This document shows positions 24,059 to 32,494 of a stretch of DNA of 35,195 bases, one piece after another; position 1 is the stretch's first letter, and every line of letters starts with the position of its first letter. The notes under the pieces are model-generated. The model made no database searches. It was not told where the DNA came from and was given only the letters and a program-made list of their open reading frames with translations. Source of the DNA: Clostridia bacterium (lineage in GTDB: Bacteria > Bacillota > Clostridia > Oscillospirales > Butyricicoccaceae); assembly GCA_900763355.1 (NCBI GenBank), contig CAAFJY010000108.1:1-35195 (forward strand), given 5' to 3'. A program made the translations under genes and the position numbers.

Positions 24059-27000
24059 ATGAAACACACCTTTGGAAAACGCGCCCTGGCCCTGGCCCTC
24101 AGTCTGGCCCTCTGCCTGGGGCTGTTCCCGGCCCAGGCCCTGGCCGCGGGAGACGGGACCCTCTATTTCGCCGTCACCAACGGGGAGACCCTGGTGGTCC
24201 CACCGGAAAAGCTGTCCTACACCGCCGGGATGACCATCAAGGAGGTCCTCCTGGCCAGCGACCACACCTTCGACGGTCTGGGAGAAACGGAGGAATGGAT
24301 CCGCTCGGTGGACGGCGTCATCGCCAACTATGTCCGCTCCGATGAGCAGGGCGGCTATGACCTGAACGCCCCCGCCGACAGCGTGGAAATGTTCTGCCTG
24401 GATGTGCGGGAGGAGGGCTTCCTCACCCCGGGGCTGCAGACCCTGGTCCGGGCCATGGCCGACCTGATGGAAGAGGAGGCCGACGTGCGCGCCGCGGCGA
24501 AGAACGAGTATCAGGCGGCGCTGGAGGCCTATCCCACCGCCGGCAGCGACCGGGCCCGGGAGCTGGCCGCGGACATCACCGACGCGGTGGAGGAGTATCA
24601 GAAAAAGCTTGAAAATACCGCCCCCATCACCTTCACGACGGAAGACGGAACGCCCTATGGCGGCGAGGTCACGGCGGTGAACACTTATGGCCGCGTCTTT
24701 GCCGACGACGACGGCGACGGCACGCTGGAGCTCCCCTGGGGGGAGACCTATGCCTTCACCATCCGCCGGGACTTTGCCCGGGTGGACGGCTCGGTGCGGG
24801 TCACCGGGGCCCAGACCATCACGGCCGATCTCCCCACGGGGGACTGGATGGCCGGGGGCGCACGGCTCTCCCTGTCCGGCGGCAGAGACTTTGAGGACAG
24901 CGTGCTGGAGCTGACCCAGGAGGGTCACACGCTCACCGCCCAGGTCCCCGATACCTATGCCACGGGGAGCGTCTATCTCTGCGCGCAGTATGACCCGGTG
25001 CTCTTCTCCGGCGCCGGGCCCAAGCTCTATGCTTGCTATACCAACACCGATGGGAAGGTCATCTCTCCGGAGACCGACAAGGCGGCCTCCAACCAGACGT
25101 GGAACTCCAAATACACCTCCACGACGGGGGCTCTGTCCGCCGGGAGCGCGGGGACGGAGATCGTCTACCGGGTCACGGTGGAAATGGGAGGCTACACCTA
25201 TTCCCAGGAATATACCCTGGTGCTGGAGCGGAGCCTGTCCCTGTCGGCCCTCCGGGTGACCGACCAGGACGGGACCGGCCAGGCCCCCACCGTGTCCTTT
25301 GACCCGGAGACGCGGGAATACACCTACCGGGTGCTGGACACGGTCACTGCGGTGAAGCTCGAACCCACGGCCTTTCAGAAAAACTATGCCATCCGGGTGA
25401 ATGGGACGCTCCTGAGCGACCTTTCCCCCATCCCCCTCACCGGGGATTCCACCACCGTCACCCTCACCCTGGAGCAGGGAAAGGCCCGGGGGGAATACAC
25501 CCTCACCTTTGTCCGGGCAAAGGGGCAGAATATCACCTTCACCACAGTGGACAGCGACACCGAGCTCCAGGTCTATAACCAAAACGGCGAAGAGCTCAAG
25601 ACCTATCGGGAGCTGGACACCGGCGGAGGATGGGTCTACCGCTACACCCTGGTCCCTGGGGAGACCTATCATTATGTGGCCTCCAAGGGCGAGTTTTATC
25701 ACACCGCCCGGACCTTTACCCTGGAAGAGGCTTCGGGCACCAGCGCCCGGATCTCTGTCCCCACCGTGGACGCCCTCACCGCCCTCTCTCTGGGGCAGGA
25801 GGCCACGCTCAACAGCCCCTATCCCCTGAAAGAGGCCGTGGCCCCGGGGACGCACCGGTATACCCTCACCGTGGGCGACCGGAACGCCGCTCTGTTTGTC
25901 AAGGCCGCGGGGACGGCGGGGATGACCGTCCAGGCCCTGTATACCTCCATCGCGGCCACGGCTGCTTTTCACGGCAAGGCCCGGACGGTGACGGTGCCCA
26001 ACGGCGGTTCCCGGGGACAGAGCCTCGCCAATGCCCTCCTGGGCAACGCCCAGGGGAACGAGATCACCCTCCGCTTCTCCCGGGAGGAGGACGGCATCAC
26101 TCAATATCAGGACTACGTCATCCAGGTGGAGCGGGCGCTCTCCCTGAGGGATCTTCAGGCCGAATGCGGCGGCATCACCTGCAGGCTGGAGCCGGCCTAC
26201 AGCCCTGCCGTCACCGAATATGAGGTGACGGTGCCCATGGCGGCGGCCTCTCTGGACGTTACCGCCCTTCTGCGGGAGGGGGTCTCCCTCCCCTTCGGCG
26301 GAGAGAGCGACGGCTATTGGGTGGAGATCAACGGACAGCGCGCCGCGGGGAAGACCGCGGTCCCCCTCACCGGTACGGAGCAGACAGAGACGGTGGCCAT
26401 CACCGTGGGCAGCGATGTCCAGGACCCCAGCGCGCCCACTCAGATCACTCTGACGGTCCGCAAGGCCGCCCCCGTCCTGGTGACGGCGGCGGTCACGCCG
26501 GAGGCGGGGCTTTTGGTCCTCACCGACCGGGGGACGGGCGCCCGTGTCTGGCCCGGGAGCGACGGCCGCTTTGCACTCAGCGAGGGCTTCTCCTATGACT
26601 GGCGGCTGACGGCCCGGGGCTTTGTGGGCCGGGGCGGCACCCTCTCGGTGGACAAGACCGAGGCGGGGGAGGTCGTCCTCAAGCTCTCCTCCGGGGAGAG
26701 CATCCCCACCCAGGTGGGGGACGACGGCAGCCGCAGGGCTTCCTGGATCCTTTCTCTGGAAAAGGCGGCGGACAACACCACTCTGGACCCCAATTTAGAG
26801 GCGGAATGGGCCGATTTCCGCGGCACAAGCTATACCTATGACGCGGACTCCGGCACCGTCGCCGCCGGCGGGTCCCGGTACACCAACAACGGCGTCACCT
26901 CCGCTCCCATCCCCGTGGAGAGCCTGAACACCGAGCTCTCCTGGGCCACCAAGCTGGGGGACGGCTACAGCAGCGGTGCCGTGGGCTGCCCCATCCTGGT

Positions 27001-28744
27001 GGACGGGGACCTGGTCACCTATTCGGGGAAGAGCATCTACCGGGTGGACACCGTCTCCGGCGAGGTCCTGGCCCAGGGGACCATGGCCGAGACCACCAGC
27101 TTCGGCATCAACAACGCCACCTATTACGGCGGGATGATCTTTGTGGGTCTGGCCGGGGGGCGCATCCAGGCCTTTGACGCCAAGACCCTGGAATCCCTCT
27201 GGCTCTTCCAGGACGACCTGGGGGGCCAGCCCAACTGCCCCATCACCGTCTATGACGGGTATCTCTACACCGGCTTCTGGCTGGCCGAGGACCGGGACGC
27301 CCACTTTGTCTGCCTCTCCGTCACCGACGAGGATCCCGCCCAGACCCTGGAGCAAAAGCTCCCCACCTGGACGGTCACCCGCCGGGGCGGCTTCTATTGG
27401 GCGGGGGCCTATGTGAACGACGACTTTGTCCTGGTGGGCACCGACGACGGCCAGAGCGGCTGCATCGACAGCACCGGCGCGCCCAACCGCTCTTCCGCTC
27501 TCCTGATGCTGGACCCCCGCACCGGAGCCCTCCTGGACAGCCGGGAAGGGCTTCCCGGCGACATCCGCAGCGCCGTGAGCTATGATTCGAGCACCGACGC
27601 CTATTATTTCGCCACCAAGGGCGGCTATTTCTGCCGGGCCAGGGTGGGGAAGGACGAAGGCGGCAGCTGGAAGATCACCCAGCTGCGGGAACTGGCTCTG
27701 AGCAACGGCAGCGACAGCAAGAAAAACCCCGCCATGAGCACCTGCACCCCCGTCGTGTACAACGGGCGGGCCTATCTGGGCGTCTCCGGCGTGGGACAGT
27801 TCACCGCCTGGTCGGGGCATAATATCACCGTCATCGATCTGGCCTCCTGGTCCATGTCCATCGCCTATCGCGTCCCCACCCAGGGCTATCCCCAGACCAG
27901 CGGCCTGCTCACCACGGCCTATGACAGCACCGGGTATGTGTATGTCTATTTCTTTGACAACTACACCCCTGGGACCCTCCGGGTCCTCCGGGATCATCCC
28001 GGGCAGACGGCTCCGGAGCACACCACCACGGAAAAATACACCAACAAGGGTCAGACCACGGTGTATGACAGCGCCTATGCCCTCTTCACCCCCAGCGGGA
28101 ATCAGGCCCAGTACGCCATCTGCAGCCCCATCACCGACCGGTATGGGACCATCTATTTCAAAAACGACTCGGCCTATCTCATGGCTTTTGGCAGCGCCAT
28201 CGAAAAGCTGGAGGTGACCCAGGCTCCCGCCAAAACGGAATATGTGGTGGGAGAGACCTTTGACCCCGCGGGGATGGTGGTCATAGCCCATTATGCCAAC
28301 GGAATGAGCCGGGATGTGACGAACTATCTTTCCTATTCCCAGGAGGCGCTCACTCCGGAGGACAACAGCGTGACGCTCGCCTTCCCCTATGTGATGTATC
28401 ACAACGCCGAAAACAGCGACGGCACCGCCCGGACAGGCGTGCCCGGCAGCAAGCCCACGGTAAAGGTGCCCGTCACCGTCACCACCCCCAAGACCGATGT
28501 GAAGGTGGACTGGACCGCCGGCAAGATCCAGATCACCACCGGTTCGGAAAAACAGGCCGAGACCGTCCTCGCCGCCGTCTATGACGAGGCCGGGCGGATG
28601 CTCTCGGTGGTCACCGCCCGGGTAGAGGGGGGCGCCGTCACCCTCACCCCCGCCCAACTGGGGAAGGGCGTCCTGGTCAAGGTCTTCTGGCAGGATGCCG
28701 ACAAGGCGCCTGTGGGCGAGGCCTGGACGGTCACCCGCAGCTGA
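24059..28744 (+). CDS. Large exported protein with DUF4430-like N-terminus, cadherin-like beta-sandwiches and a beta-propeller
   Basis: This 1561-residue protein has a signal peptide ending near residue 29 (AQALAAG). The first folded part (about 30-125) resembles DUF4430 in layout (YTAGMTIKEVLLAS then DLNAPADSVEMFCL), but weakly. Cadherin-like beta-sandwich segments follow, for example LSALRVTDQDG with VSFDPETREYTYRV. Residues about 956-1381 look like a PQQ-type beta-propeller: repeated blades such as CPILVDGDLVTYSGKSIYRV, GGMIFVGLAGGRIQAFDAKT and CTPVVYNGRAYLGVSGV. A group-3 Ig-like domain (DPAGMVVIAHYANG) and a final beta domain close the protein. No SLH or LPxTG anchor is seen, so it may be released or held by partners. 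ATG 24059 is chosen for its AAAGGAAA site and signal peptide. Function is unknown; B12 context suggests ligand capture. Confidence 0.9.
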   Translation: MKHTFGKRALALALSLALCLGLFPAQALAAGDGTLYFAVTNGETLVVPPEKLSYTAGMTIKEVLLASDHTFDGLGETEEWIRSVDGVIANYVRSDEQGGYDLNAPADSVEMFCLDVREEGFLTPGLQTLVRAMADLMEEEADVRAAAKNEYQAALEAYPTAGSDRARELAADITDAVEEYQKKLENTAPITFTTEDGTPYGGEVTAVNTYGRVFADDDGDGTLELPWGETYAFTIRRDFARVDGSVRVTGAQTITADLPTGDWMAGGARLSLSGGRDFEDSVLELTQEGHTLTAQVPDTYATGSVYLCAQYDPVLFSGAGPKLYACYTNTDGKVISPETDKAASNQTWNSKYTSTTGALSAGSAGTEIVYRVTVEMGGYTYSQEYTLVLERSLSLSALRVTDQDGTGQAPTVSFDPETREYTYRVLDTVTAVKLEPTAFQKNYAIRVNGTLLSDLSPIPLTGDSTTVTLTLEQGKARGEYTLTFVRAKGQNITFTTVDSDTELQVYNQNGEELKTYRELDTGGGWVYRYTLVPGETYHYVASKGEFYHTARTFTLEEASGTSARISVPTVDALTALSLGQEATLNSPYPLKEAVAPGTHRYTLTVGDRNAALFVKAAGTAGMTVQALYTSIAATAAFHGKARTVTVPNGGSRGQSLANALLGNAQGNEITLRFSREEDGITQYQDYVIQVERALSLRDLQAECGGITCRLEPAYSPAVTEYEVTVPMAAASLDVTALLREGVSLPFGGESDGYWVEINGQRAAGKTAVPLTGTEQTETVAITVGSDVQDPSAPTQITLTVRKAAPVLVTAAVTPEAGLLVLTDRGTGARVWPGSDGRFALSEGFSYDWRLTARGFVGRGGTLSVDKTEAGEVVLKLSSGESIPTQVGDDGSRRASWILSLEKAADNTTLDPNLEAEWADFRGTSYTYDADSGTVAAGGSRYTNNGVTSAPIPVESLNTELSWATKLGDGYSSGAVGCPILVDGDLVTYSGKSIYRVDTVSGEVLAQGTMAETTSFGINNATYYGGMIFVGLAGGRIQAFDAKTLESLWLFQDDLGGQPNCPITVYDGYLYTGFWLAEDRDAHFVCLSVTDEDPAQTLEQKLPTWTVTRRGGFYWAGAYVNDDFVLVGTDDGQSGCIDSTGAPNRSSALLMLDPRTGALLDSREGLPGDIRSAVSYDSSTDAYYFATKGGYFCRARVGKDEGGSWKITQLRELALSNGSDSKKNPAMSTCTPVVYNGRAYLGVSGVGQFTAWSGHNITVIDLASWSMSIAYRVPTQGYPQTSGLLTTAYDSTGYVYVYFFDNYTPGTLRVLRDHPGQTAPEHTTTEKYTNKGQTTVYDSAYALFTPSGNQAQYAICSPITDRYGTIYFKNDSAYLMAFGSAIEKLEVTQAPAKTEYVVGETFDPAGMVVIAHYANGMSRDVTNYLSYSQEALTPEDNSVTLAFPYVMYHNAENSDGTARTGVPGSKPTVKVPVTVTTPKTDVKVDWTAGKIQITTGSEKQAETVLAAVYDEAGRMLSVVTARVEGGAVTLTPAQLGKGVLVKVFWQDADKAPVGEAWTVTRS

Positions 28745-28757
28745 TTTTTCCCTCAGC

Positions 28758-28791
28758 GCCCCTGCGGCAAAGTGCCGCAGGGGCATTTTTT
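28758..28791 (+). terminator. Intrinsic terminator of the first riboswitch operon
   Basis: A perfect 12-bp stem GCCCCTGCGGCA/TGCCGCAGGGGC with a 3-base loop is followed by ATTTTTT. It lies 13 bp after the stop of the propeller protein gene and separates the two cobalamin-controlled operons. Confidence 0.95.
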
Positions 28792-28834
28792 CTCCGGAAA
28801 GGGGCGGGAATGCTGCCAAAACTCGCCATTTTGG

Positions 28835-28863
28835 TTGACAACCGGGCAAAACCGCGATATAGT
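28835..28863 (+). promoter_or_regulatory. Promoter of the second cobalamin-riboswitch operon
   Basis: TTGACA (28835-28840), exactly 17 bases, and TATAGT (28858-28863) form a near-perfect sigma-A promoter. It starts transcription shortly before the aptamer at 28883. Together with the aptamer and the terminators it accounts for most of the 368-bp gap between genes. Confidence 0.92.
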
Positions 28864-28882
28864 AAGATGAATCTTCAGGCAT

Positions 28883-28992
28883 ATCGCGCCCTGCGGCCCG
28901 GCCGCCGGCGGAATGGGGTGAAAGTCCCCGCGAGTAGGTCACTGTGAAGCCCGGTCCCTCCCGGGATAAGTCAGATACGCCGCGCGCGCGAT
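28883..28992 (+). promoter_or_regulatory. Cobalamin riboswitch, compact form
   Basis: The closing helix pairs ATCGCGC (28883-28889) with GCGCGAT (28986-28992). Inside it are GGAATGGGGTGAAAGTCCCC (28910-28929), the GGTCACTGTGAAG segment (28938-28950), and the 3' box AAGTCAGATACGCC (28968-28981), all characteristic of cobalamin aptamers. At about 110 bases it lacks the long arms seen in the copy at 8000-8195, so it resembles the compact class. It should repress the transporter operon when cobalamin is plentiful. Confidence 0.87.
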
Positions 28993-29037
28993 CCAGCACT
29001 CCTGCCTGCACCAGGGGGCCCGGCGCACGATCCCAGA

Positions 29038-29071
29038 CCGCGCAAGCCCCCCTCGGGCTGCGCGGTTTTTT
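29038..29071 (+). terminator. Riboswitch-controlled terminator upstream of the transporter operon
   Basis: CCGCGC and GCGCGG (29038-29043 and 29060-29065) pair outside AGCCC/GGGCT (29045-29049 and 29055-29059), with one bulged A, and TTTTTT follows. It lies 45 bases after the aptamer and 41 bases before the start codon at 29113, the expected place for the expression platform. Confidence 0.92.
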
Positions 29072-29112
29072 GCGCGCTCCCGGCGGCGGGACATGGGAAA
29101 GGAGCTTTTTTC

Positions 29113-30720
29113 ATGAAAAACAAACTGTGGAGCCGGGGGCTGAGTCTGGTTCTGGCTCTGGCTCTCTGCGCGGGACTGTGGTTCCCTGCCGGGGCCGAGA
29201 CGGCCCCCGTGGACCGGACGGCCCGCTATGTGATGAATACCGTTCAGACCCCCGCGGCGGGGAACATCGGCGGCGAGTGGGCGGCCCTGGGCCTGGCCCG
29301 CTGGGGCGGCGAAGCCCCCTCCGGCTGGTTCGAGACCTATTATCAGGCCGTGGAGGCCCATGTGAAGGAGACCTCCGGTATTCTTCATAAGAAAAAATAC
29401 ACCGAGTATTCGCGGACCGTGGTGGCCCTCACCGCCATGGGCAAGGATCCCCGGAACGTGGCGGGCTATGACCTGCTGCGCCCCCTGGGGGACTATGAAA
29501 AGGTCCTCTGGCAGGGGATCAACGGCCCCATCTGGGCCCTCATCGCCCTGGACAGCGGGGACTATGAGATCCCGGAAAACACCGATGCCGCCACCCAGGC
29601 CACCCGTCAGATGTATGTGGATCACTTGCTGGAAAAGCAGCTTCCCTCCGGGGGCTGGGCCCTCTCCGGCACCGAGCCCGATGCCGACATCACCGCCATG
29701 GCTCTCCAGGCTCTGGCCCGCTACACCGGACAGAGCGCCGTGCAGAGCGCCGTGCAGAGTGCCGTGACCTGGCTTTCCGCCGCCCAGGGCAAGGAGGATG
29801 GGGCCTATCTTTCCTATGGCACCGCCAACGCCGAGAGCTGCGCCCAGGTGGTGGTGGCTCTTTGCGCCCTGGGCATCGACCCCGCAGAGGACGCCCGCTT
29901 TGCCAAAAACGGCAGGACGGTGGAGGACGCCCTCCTTTCCTTCCAGCGGGCCGACGGGAGCTTCCATCACATCCTCACCGACAGCGGCAACCAGATGGCA
30001 ACCGAACAGGGCTTTTATGCCCTGGTGGCGCTTCAGCGTCTGCGGGACGGACGGCCCGCCCTCTATACCATGACCGACCGGCCCGGCGGCCCGGATGTGC
30101 CCAAGGGCCTGGACAACAAGGACCCGGAGGTCCAGGGCCGGCCCCTGGTATCCCCCAAGATCGACTTTTCGGACCTGAGCGGCCACAGTGACCGGGAGGC
30201 CATCCTGGCTCTCGCCCGCCGGGGCATCATCAACGGCACCGGCGACGGCGCCTTCGCGCCGGAGGGGAACATGACCCGGGCGGCCTTTGCCGCCATCATC
30301 ACCCGGGGTCTGGGCCTGAGCGGCAAGGAGACCGGGGACTTCTCCGACGTCCCCGCCGGGAGCTGGTACGCCGCCCCTGTGGGGAAGGCTGCGGAAAAGG
30401 GCATCGTCCAGGGTGTGGGCGGGGGCAAGTTCAACCCCGCCGGCACCATCACCCGGCAGGAAGCCGCCGTCATGCTTTCCCGTGCCGCCGTGCTCTGCGG
30501 CCTGGATACCGGGATGACGGAGGAAGAAGTCTCTGCCGCCCTGGCCCGGTTCAGCGACGGCGGGAGCGTGGCCTCCTGGGCTCGGAGCTCCCTGGCCTGG
30601 TGCGCCGACAACGGGCTCACCCAGGGCTGGGAGACGCTGGAGCCCACCACCCCCATCCTGCGGGCCGAGGTGGCCCGGATGCTGGCCGTTTTGCTGAAAA
30701 ACGCCGCTCTTTTGGGATAA
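29113..30720 (+). CDS. SLH-anchored alpha/alpha-barrel protein resembling the alpha domain of intrinsic factor
   Basis: The 535-residue protein has a signal peptide (1-28, ending PAGAE), an all-helical region (about 33-315) and three SLH modules (about 350-402, 408-460, 478-530). The helical part has prenyltransferase/squalene-oxidase-type repeats such as RTVVALTAMGKDPR (101-114), INGPIWALIAL (136-146), DADITAMALQAL (190-201) and AQVVVALCALGIDP (244-257). Automatic annotation may call it a prenyltransferase, but no class II cyclase DxDD motif is seen (the nearest is DADI). The repeats resemble, from memory, the alpha6/alpha6 barrel of mammalian intrinsic factor and transcobalamin. It is the first gene after the compact cobalamin riboswitch and precedes the DUF4430 protein. 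Start ATG 29113 follows GGAAAGGAG. A surface B12-binding role is inferred. Confidence 0.9.
   Translation: MKNKLWSRGLSLVLALALCAGLWFPAGAETAPVDRTARYVMNTVQTPAAGNIGGEWAALGLARWGGEAPSGWFETYYQAVEAHVKETSGILHKKKYTEYSRTVVALTAMGKDPRNVAGYDLLRPLGDYEKVLWQGINGPIWALIALDSGDYEIPENTDAATQATRQMYVDHLLEKQLPSGGWALSGTEPDADITAMALQALARYTGQSAVQSAVQSAVTWLSAAQGKEDGAYLSYGTANAESCAQVVVALCALGIDPAEDARFAKNGRTVEDALLSFQRADGSFHHILTDSGNQMATEQGFYALVALQRLRDGRPALYTMTDRPGGPDVPKGLDNKDPEVQGRPLVSPKIDFSDLSGHSDREAILALARRGIINGTGDGAFAPEGNMTRAAFAAIITRGLGLSGKETGDFSDVPAGSWYAAPVGKAAEKGIVQGVGGGKFNPAGTITRQEAAVMLSRAAVLCGLDTGMTEEEVSAALARFSDGGSVASWARSSLAWCADNGLTQGWETLEPTTPILRAEVARMLAVLLKNAALLG
29731..29766 (+). repeat. In-frame 12-bp tandem repeat, three copies
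   Basis: CAGAGCGCCGTG occurs three times in a row; the last copy has one changed base. It encodes QSAV three times at residues 207-218, inside a helix of the alpha-barrel domain. Copy number could vary between strains by slippage without breaking the frame. Confidence 0.9.
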
Positions 30721-30762
30721 AACCGCCCCCGAGGGGCATTTCCCGGGAAATCGGAGGAAATT

Positions 30763-31590
30763 ATGTGGAAAAAATATAAAAAGCCCATCCTGGCCGGGGT
30801 CGTCATCCTGGCAGTGCTGGCTGCGGCCTTTTTCCTGGGGGGGAGCCCCGAAAAAGGGACCACCCAGGGGAATGCCGGGAATCCCCAGAACGAGGTGCAG
30901 GACCCGTCCCTTTCCGGGAATGAACTCCCTTCGGACGATCCTTCCGACCCCGTGACTCCGGACACGCCGGACCCCAGCGGGGAGGAAACGCCCGAAACGC
31001 CCGACGCACCGGAAACACCGGAAACACCGGGAACACCCGAGCCGCCCGCCGTTTCTGATTCGGGCGGGCATCCCGGTGCAGGCCAGGAGGCGCAGGATCC
31101 ATATCACACCGACCCCGTCCCGGCGGGCAAGCCGCAGCCGGTGGAGCCCCAGGATCAGGAGACCGGCGGCAGCATCACCGTCACCGTCTCCATCTCCTGC
31201 GCCACCATTTTGGACAATATGGATCTGTGCGACGCAGACAAAAAAGAGCTTGTCCCGGAGGACGGGTGGATCCTAAAGCCCGTCTCCGTGGAAGCCCAGG
31301 AGGGGGAGAGCGCCTTCTCCCTCCTCCAGCGGGTGTGCAAGGATAAAAAGATCCACATGGAGTTCTCCATGACCCCCATCTACAATTCCGCCTATATCGA
31401 GGGCATAGGGAATCTCTATGAGTTCGATGTGGGCAAGGAATCGGGCTGGATGTTCCGGGTCAACGACTGGTTCCCCAACTATGGGTGCAGCCGTTATGTC
31501 CTGAAGGACGGGGACACGGTGGAGTGGGTCTATACCTGCGACCTGGGCAAGGATGTGGGCGGCGGACAGGCCGTCCAGTCCGAAAGCTGA
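30763..31590 (+). CDS. Membrane-anchored DUF4430 protein resembling the beta domain of transcobalamin/intrinsic factor
   Basis: The 275-residue protein has an N-terminal membrane anchor (about 8-26), a long Pro/Glu/Thr-rich linker with repeated ETP units (about 50-130) and a C-terminal DUF4430 domain (137-260). The domain shows VSVEAQEGESAFSLLQRV (174-191), SGWMFRVND (227-235), NYGCSRYVLKDGD (239-251) and VEWVYT (253-258). DUF4430 is related in layout to the C-terminal beta domain that covers B12 in human intrinsic factor and transcobalamin. No lipobox is visible, so the anchor is likely a single helix and the linker spans the wall. The start has GGAGGA upstream. It lies 42 bp after the alpha-barrel gene and 7 bp before the ECF T gene, a tight operon. 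B12 binding is inferred. Confidence 0.92.
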   Translation: MWKKYKKPILAGVVILAVLAAAFFLGGSPEKGTTQGNAGNPQNEVQDPSLSGNELPSDDPSDPVTPDTPDPSGEETPETPDAPETPETPGTPEPPAVSDSGGHPGAGQEAQDPYHTDPVPAGKPQPVEPQDQETGGSITVTVSISCATILDNMDLCDADKKELVPEDGWILKPVSVEAQEGESAFSLLQRVCKDKKIHMEFSMTPIYNSAYIEGIGNLYEFDVGKESGWMFRVNDWFPNYGCSRYVLKDGDTVEWVYTCDLGKDVGGGQAVQSES

Positions 31591-31597
31591 GGGCCCC

Positions 31598-32494
31598 ATG
31601 GAGGGAAGAGACAGCTTTTCCGGGTATCATCCCGCCGTCAATCTGCTCTATTACTGCCTGGTGCTGGGGATCACCATGTTCCACCTCCACCCGGCGTTCC
31701 TGGCCGTCTCCCTGGTGGGGGCGGCCAGCTATTGTGTCCGCCTGCGGGGGAAAAAGACCCTGCGGGGGATGCTTTTGGGCGTGGTGCCCATGATGCTCCT
31801 GGCGGCGGTGGTCAACCCCGCCTTCAATCACCAGGGGGTCACCATCCTCACCTATCTCCCCTCCGGCAACCCGCTGACGCTGGAATCCATCCTCTATGGG
31901 CTCACTGCGGCGGAGATGCTGGCGGCGGTCATCCTCTGGTTCGTCACCTTCCAGGAGGTGATGAGCTCCGACAAGTTTGTCTATCTTTTCGGGCGGGCGG
32001 CGCCGGCGCTGTCCCTGGTGCTGTCCATGACCCTGCGCTTTGTCCCCAAGCTGCGGGACCAGGGGAAGCGGGTCATCCTGGCCCAGCGGTGCGCCGGGCG
32101 GGATCTGTCCCAGGGGAGCCTTTTTCAGCGGGCAAAATTGGCGGTGACGGTCTTTTCCATCCTGGTGACCTGGAGCCTGGAAAACGCCATCGAGACCGCC
32201 GACAGCATGAAGAGCCGGGGCTATGGCCTCCCCGGGCGGACGGCCTTTTCCATCTACCGGCTGGACAGCCGGGACCGGGCCATGCTGGGCTGGCTGAGCT
32301 TCTGCGGGGTCTATCTCCTCTCCGGCTGGGCCGTGGGAGGGATGGATTTCCGCTTTTATCCCACCCTCCGGGCTTCTCAGTGGTCGCCCTGGACGGTGAG
32401 CTTTCTTTTGGTGTATCTGGCCCTGTGCCTGACACCGTGTATTCTTGACAGAAGGGAGCGTGCCCTATGGCAGCGATCGAGCTCCGGGACCTGA
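31598..32494 (+). CDS. ecfT: ECF transporter T component
   Basis: EcfT is the integral membrane coupling subunit that links the ECF ATPases to the vitamin-binding S component. The 298-residue protein has several membrane helices, and two Arg-containing coupling motifs are visible: AQRCAG (162-167) and SMKSRG (203-208), the latter being the typical xRG motif in ADSMKSRGYG. ATG 31598 is chosen: it has GAGGG upstream and gives a normal EcfT start. The frame is open 45 bp earlier, inside the preceding gene. It overlaps the ATPase/S fusion gene by 28 bp. Its place in a cobalamin-riboswitch operon points to a B12 transporter of the Cbr type, though the T subunit alone does not reveal the substrate. 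Confidence 0.93.
   Translation: MEGRDSFSGYHPAVNLLYYCLVLGITMFHLHPAFLAVSLVGAASYCVRLRGKKTLRGMLLGVVPMMLLAAVVNPAFNHQGVTILTYLPSGNPLTLESILYGLTAAEMLAAVILWFVTFQEVMSSDKFVYLFGRAAPALSLVLSMTLRFVPKLRDQGKRVILAQRCAGRDLSQGSLFQRAKLAVTVFSILVTWSLENAIETADSMKSRGYGLPGRTAFSIYRLDSRDRAMLGWLSFCGVYLLSGWAVGGMDFRFYPTLRASQWSPWTVSFLLVYLALCLTPCILDRRERALWQRSSSGT

Noticed and set aside
29731..29766. Start of a CRISPR array or larger satellite
   Set aside because: There are only three 12-bp units with no spacers, in frame within a gene; this is a coding microsatellite.
29205..30060. Prenyltransferase or terpene cyclase activity for the alpha-barrel protein
   Set aside because: The helical repeats fit the fold, but there is no class II cyclase DxDD motif, the protein is secreted and SLH-anchored, and it sits with B12 genes.
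26795..31107. Long minus-strand frames opposite the propeller protein, the second riboswitch and the alpha-barrel gene
   Set aside because: They cross a terminator, promoter and riboswitch that clearly read on the plus strand and have shadow-type composition.
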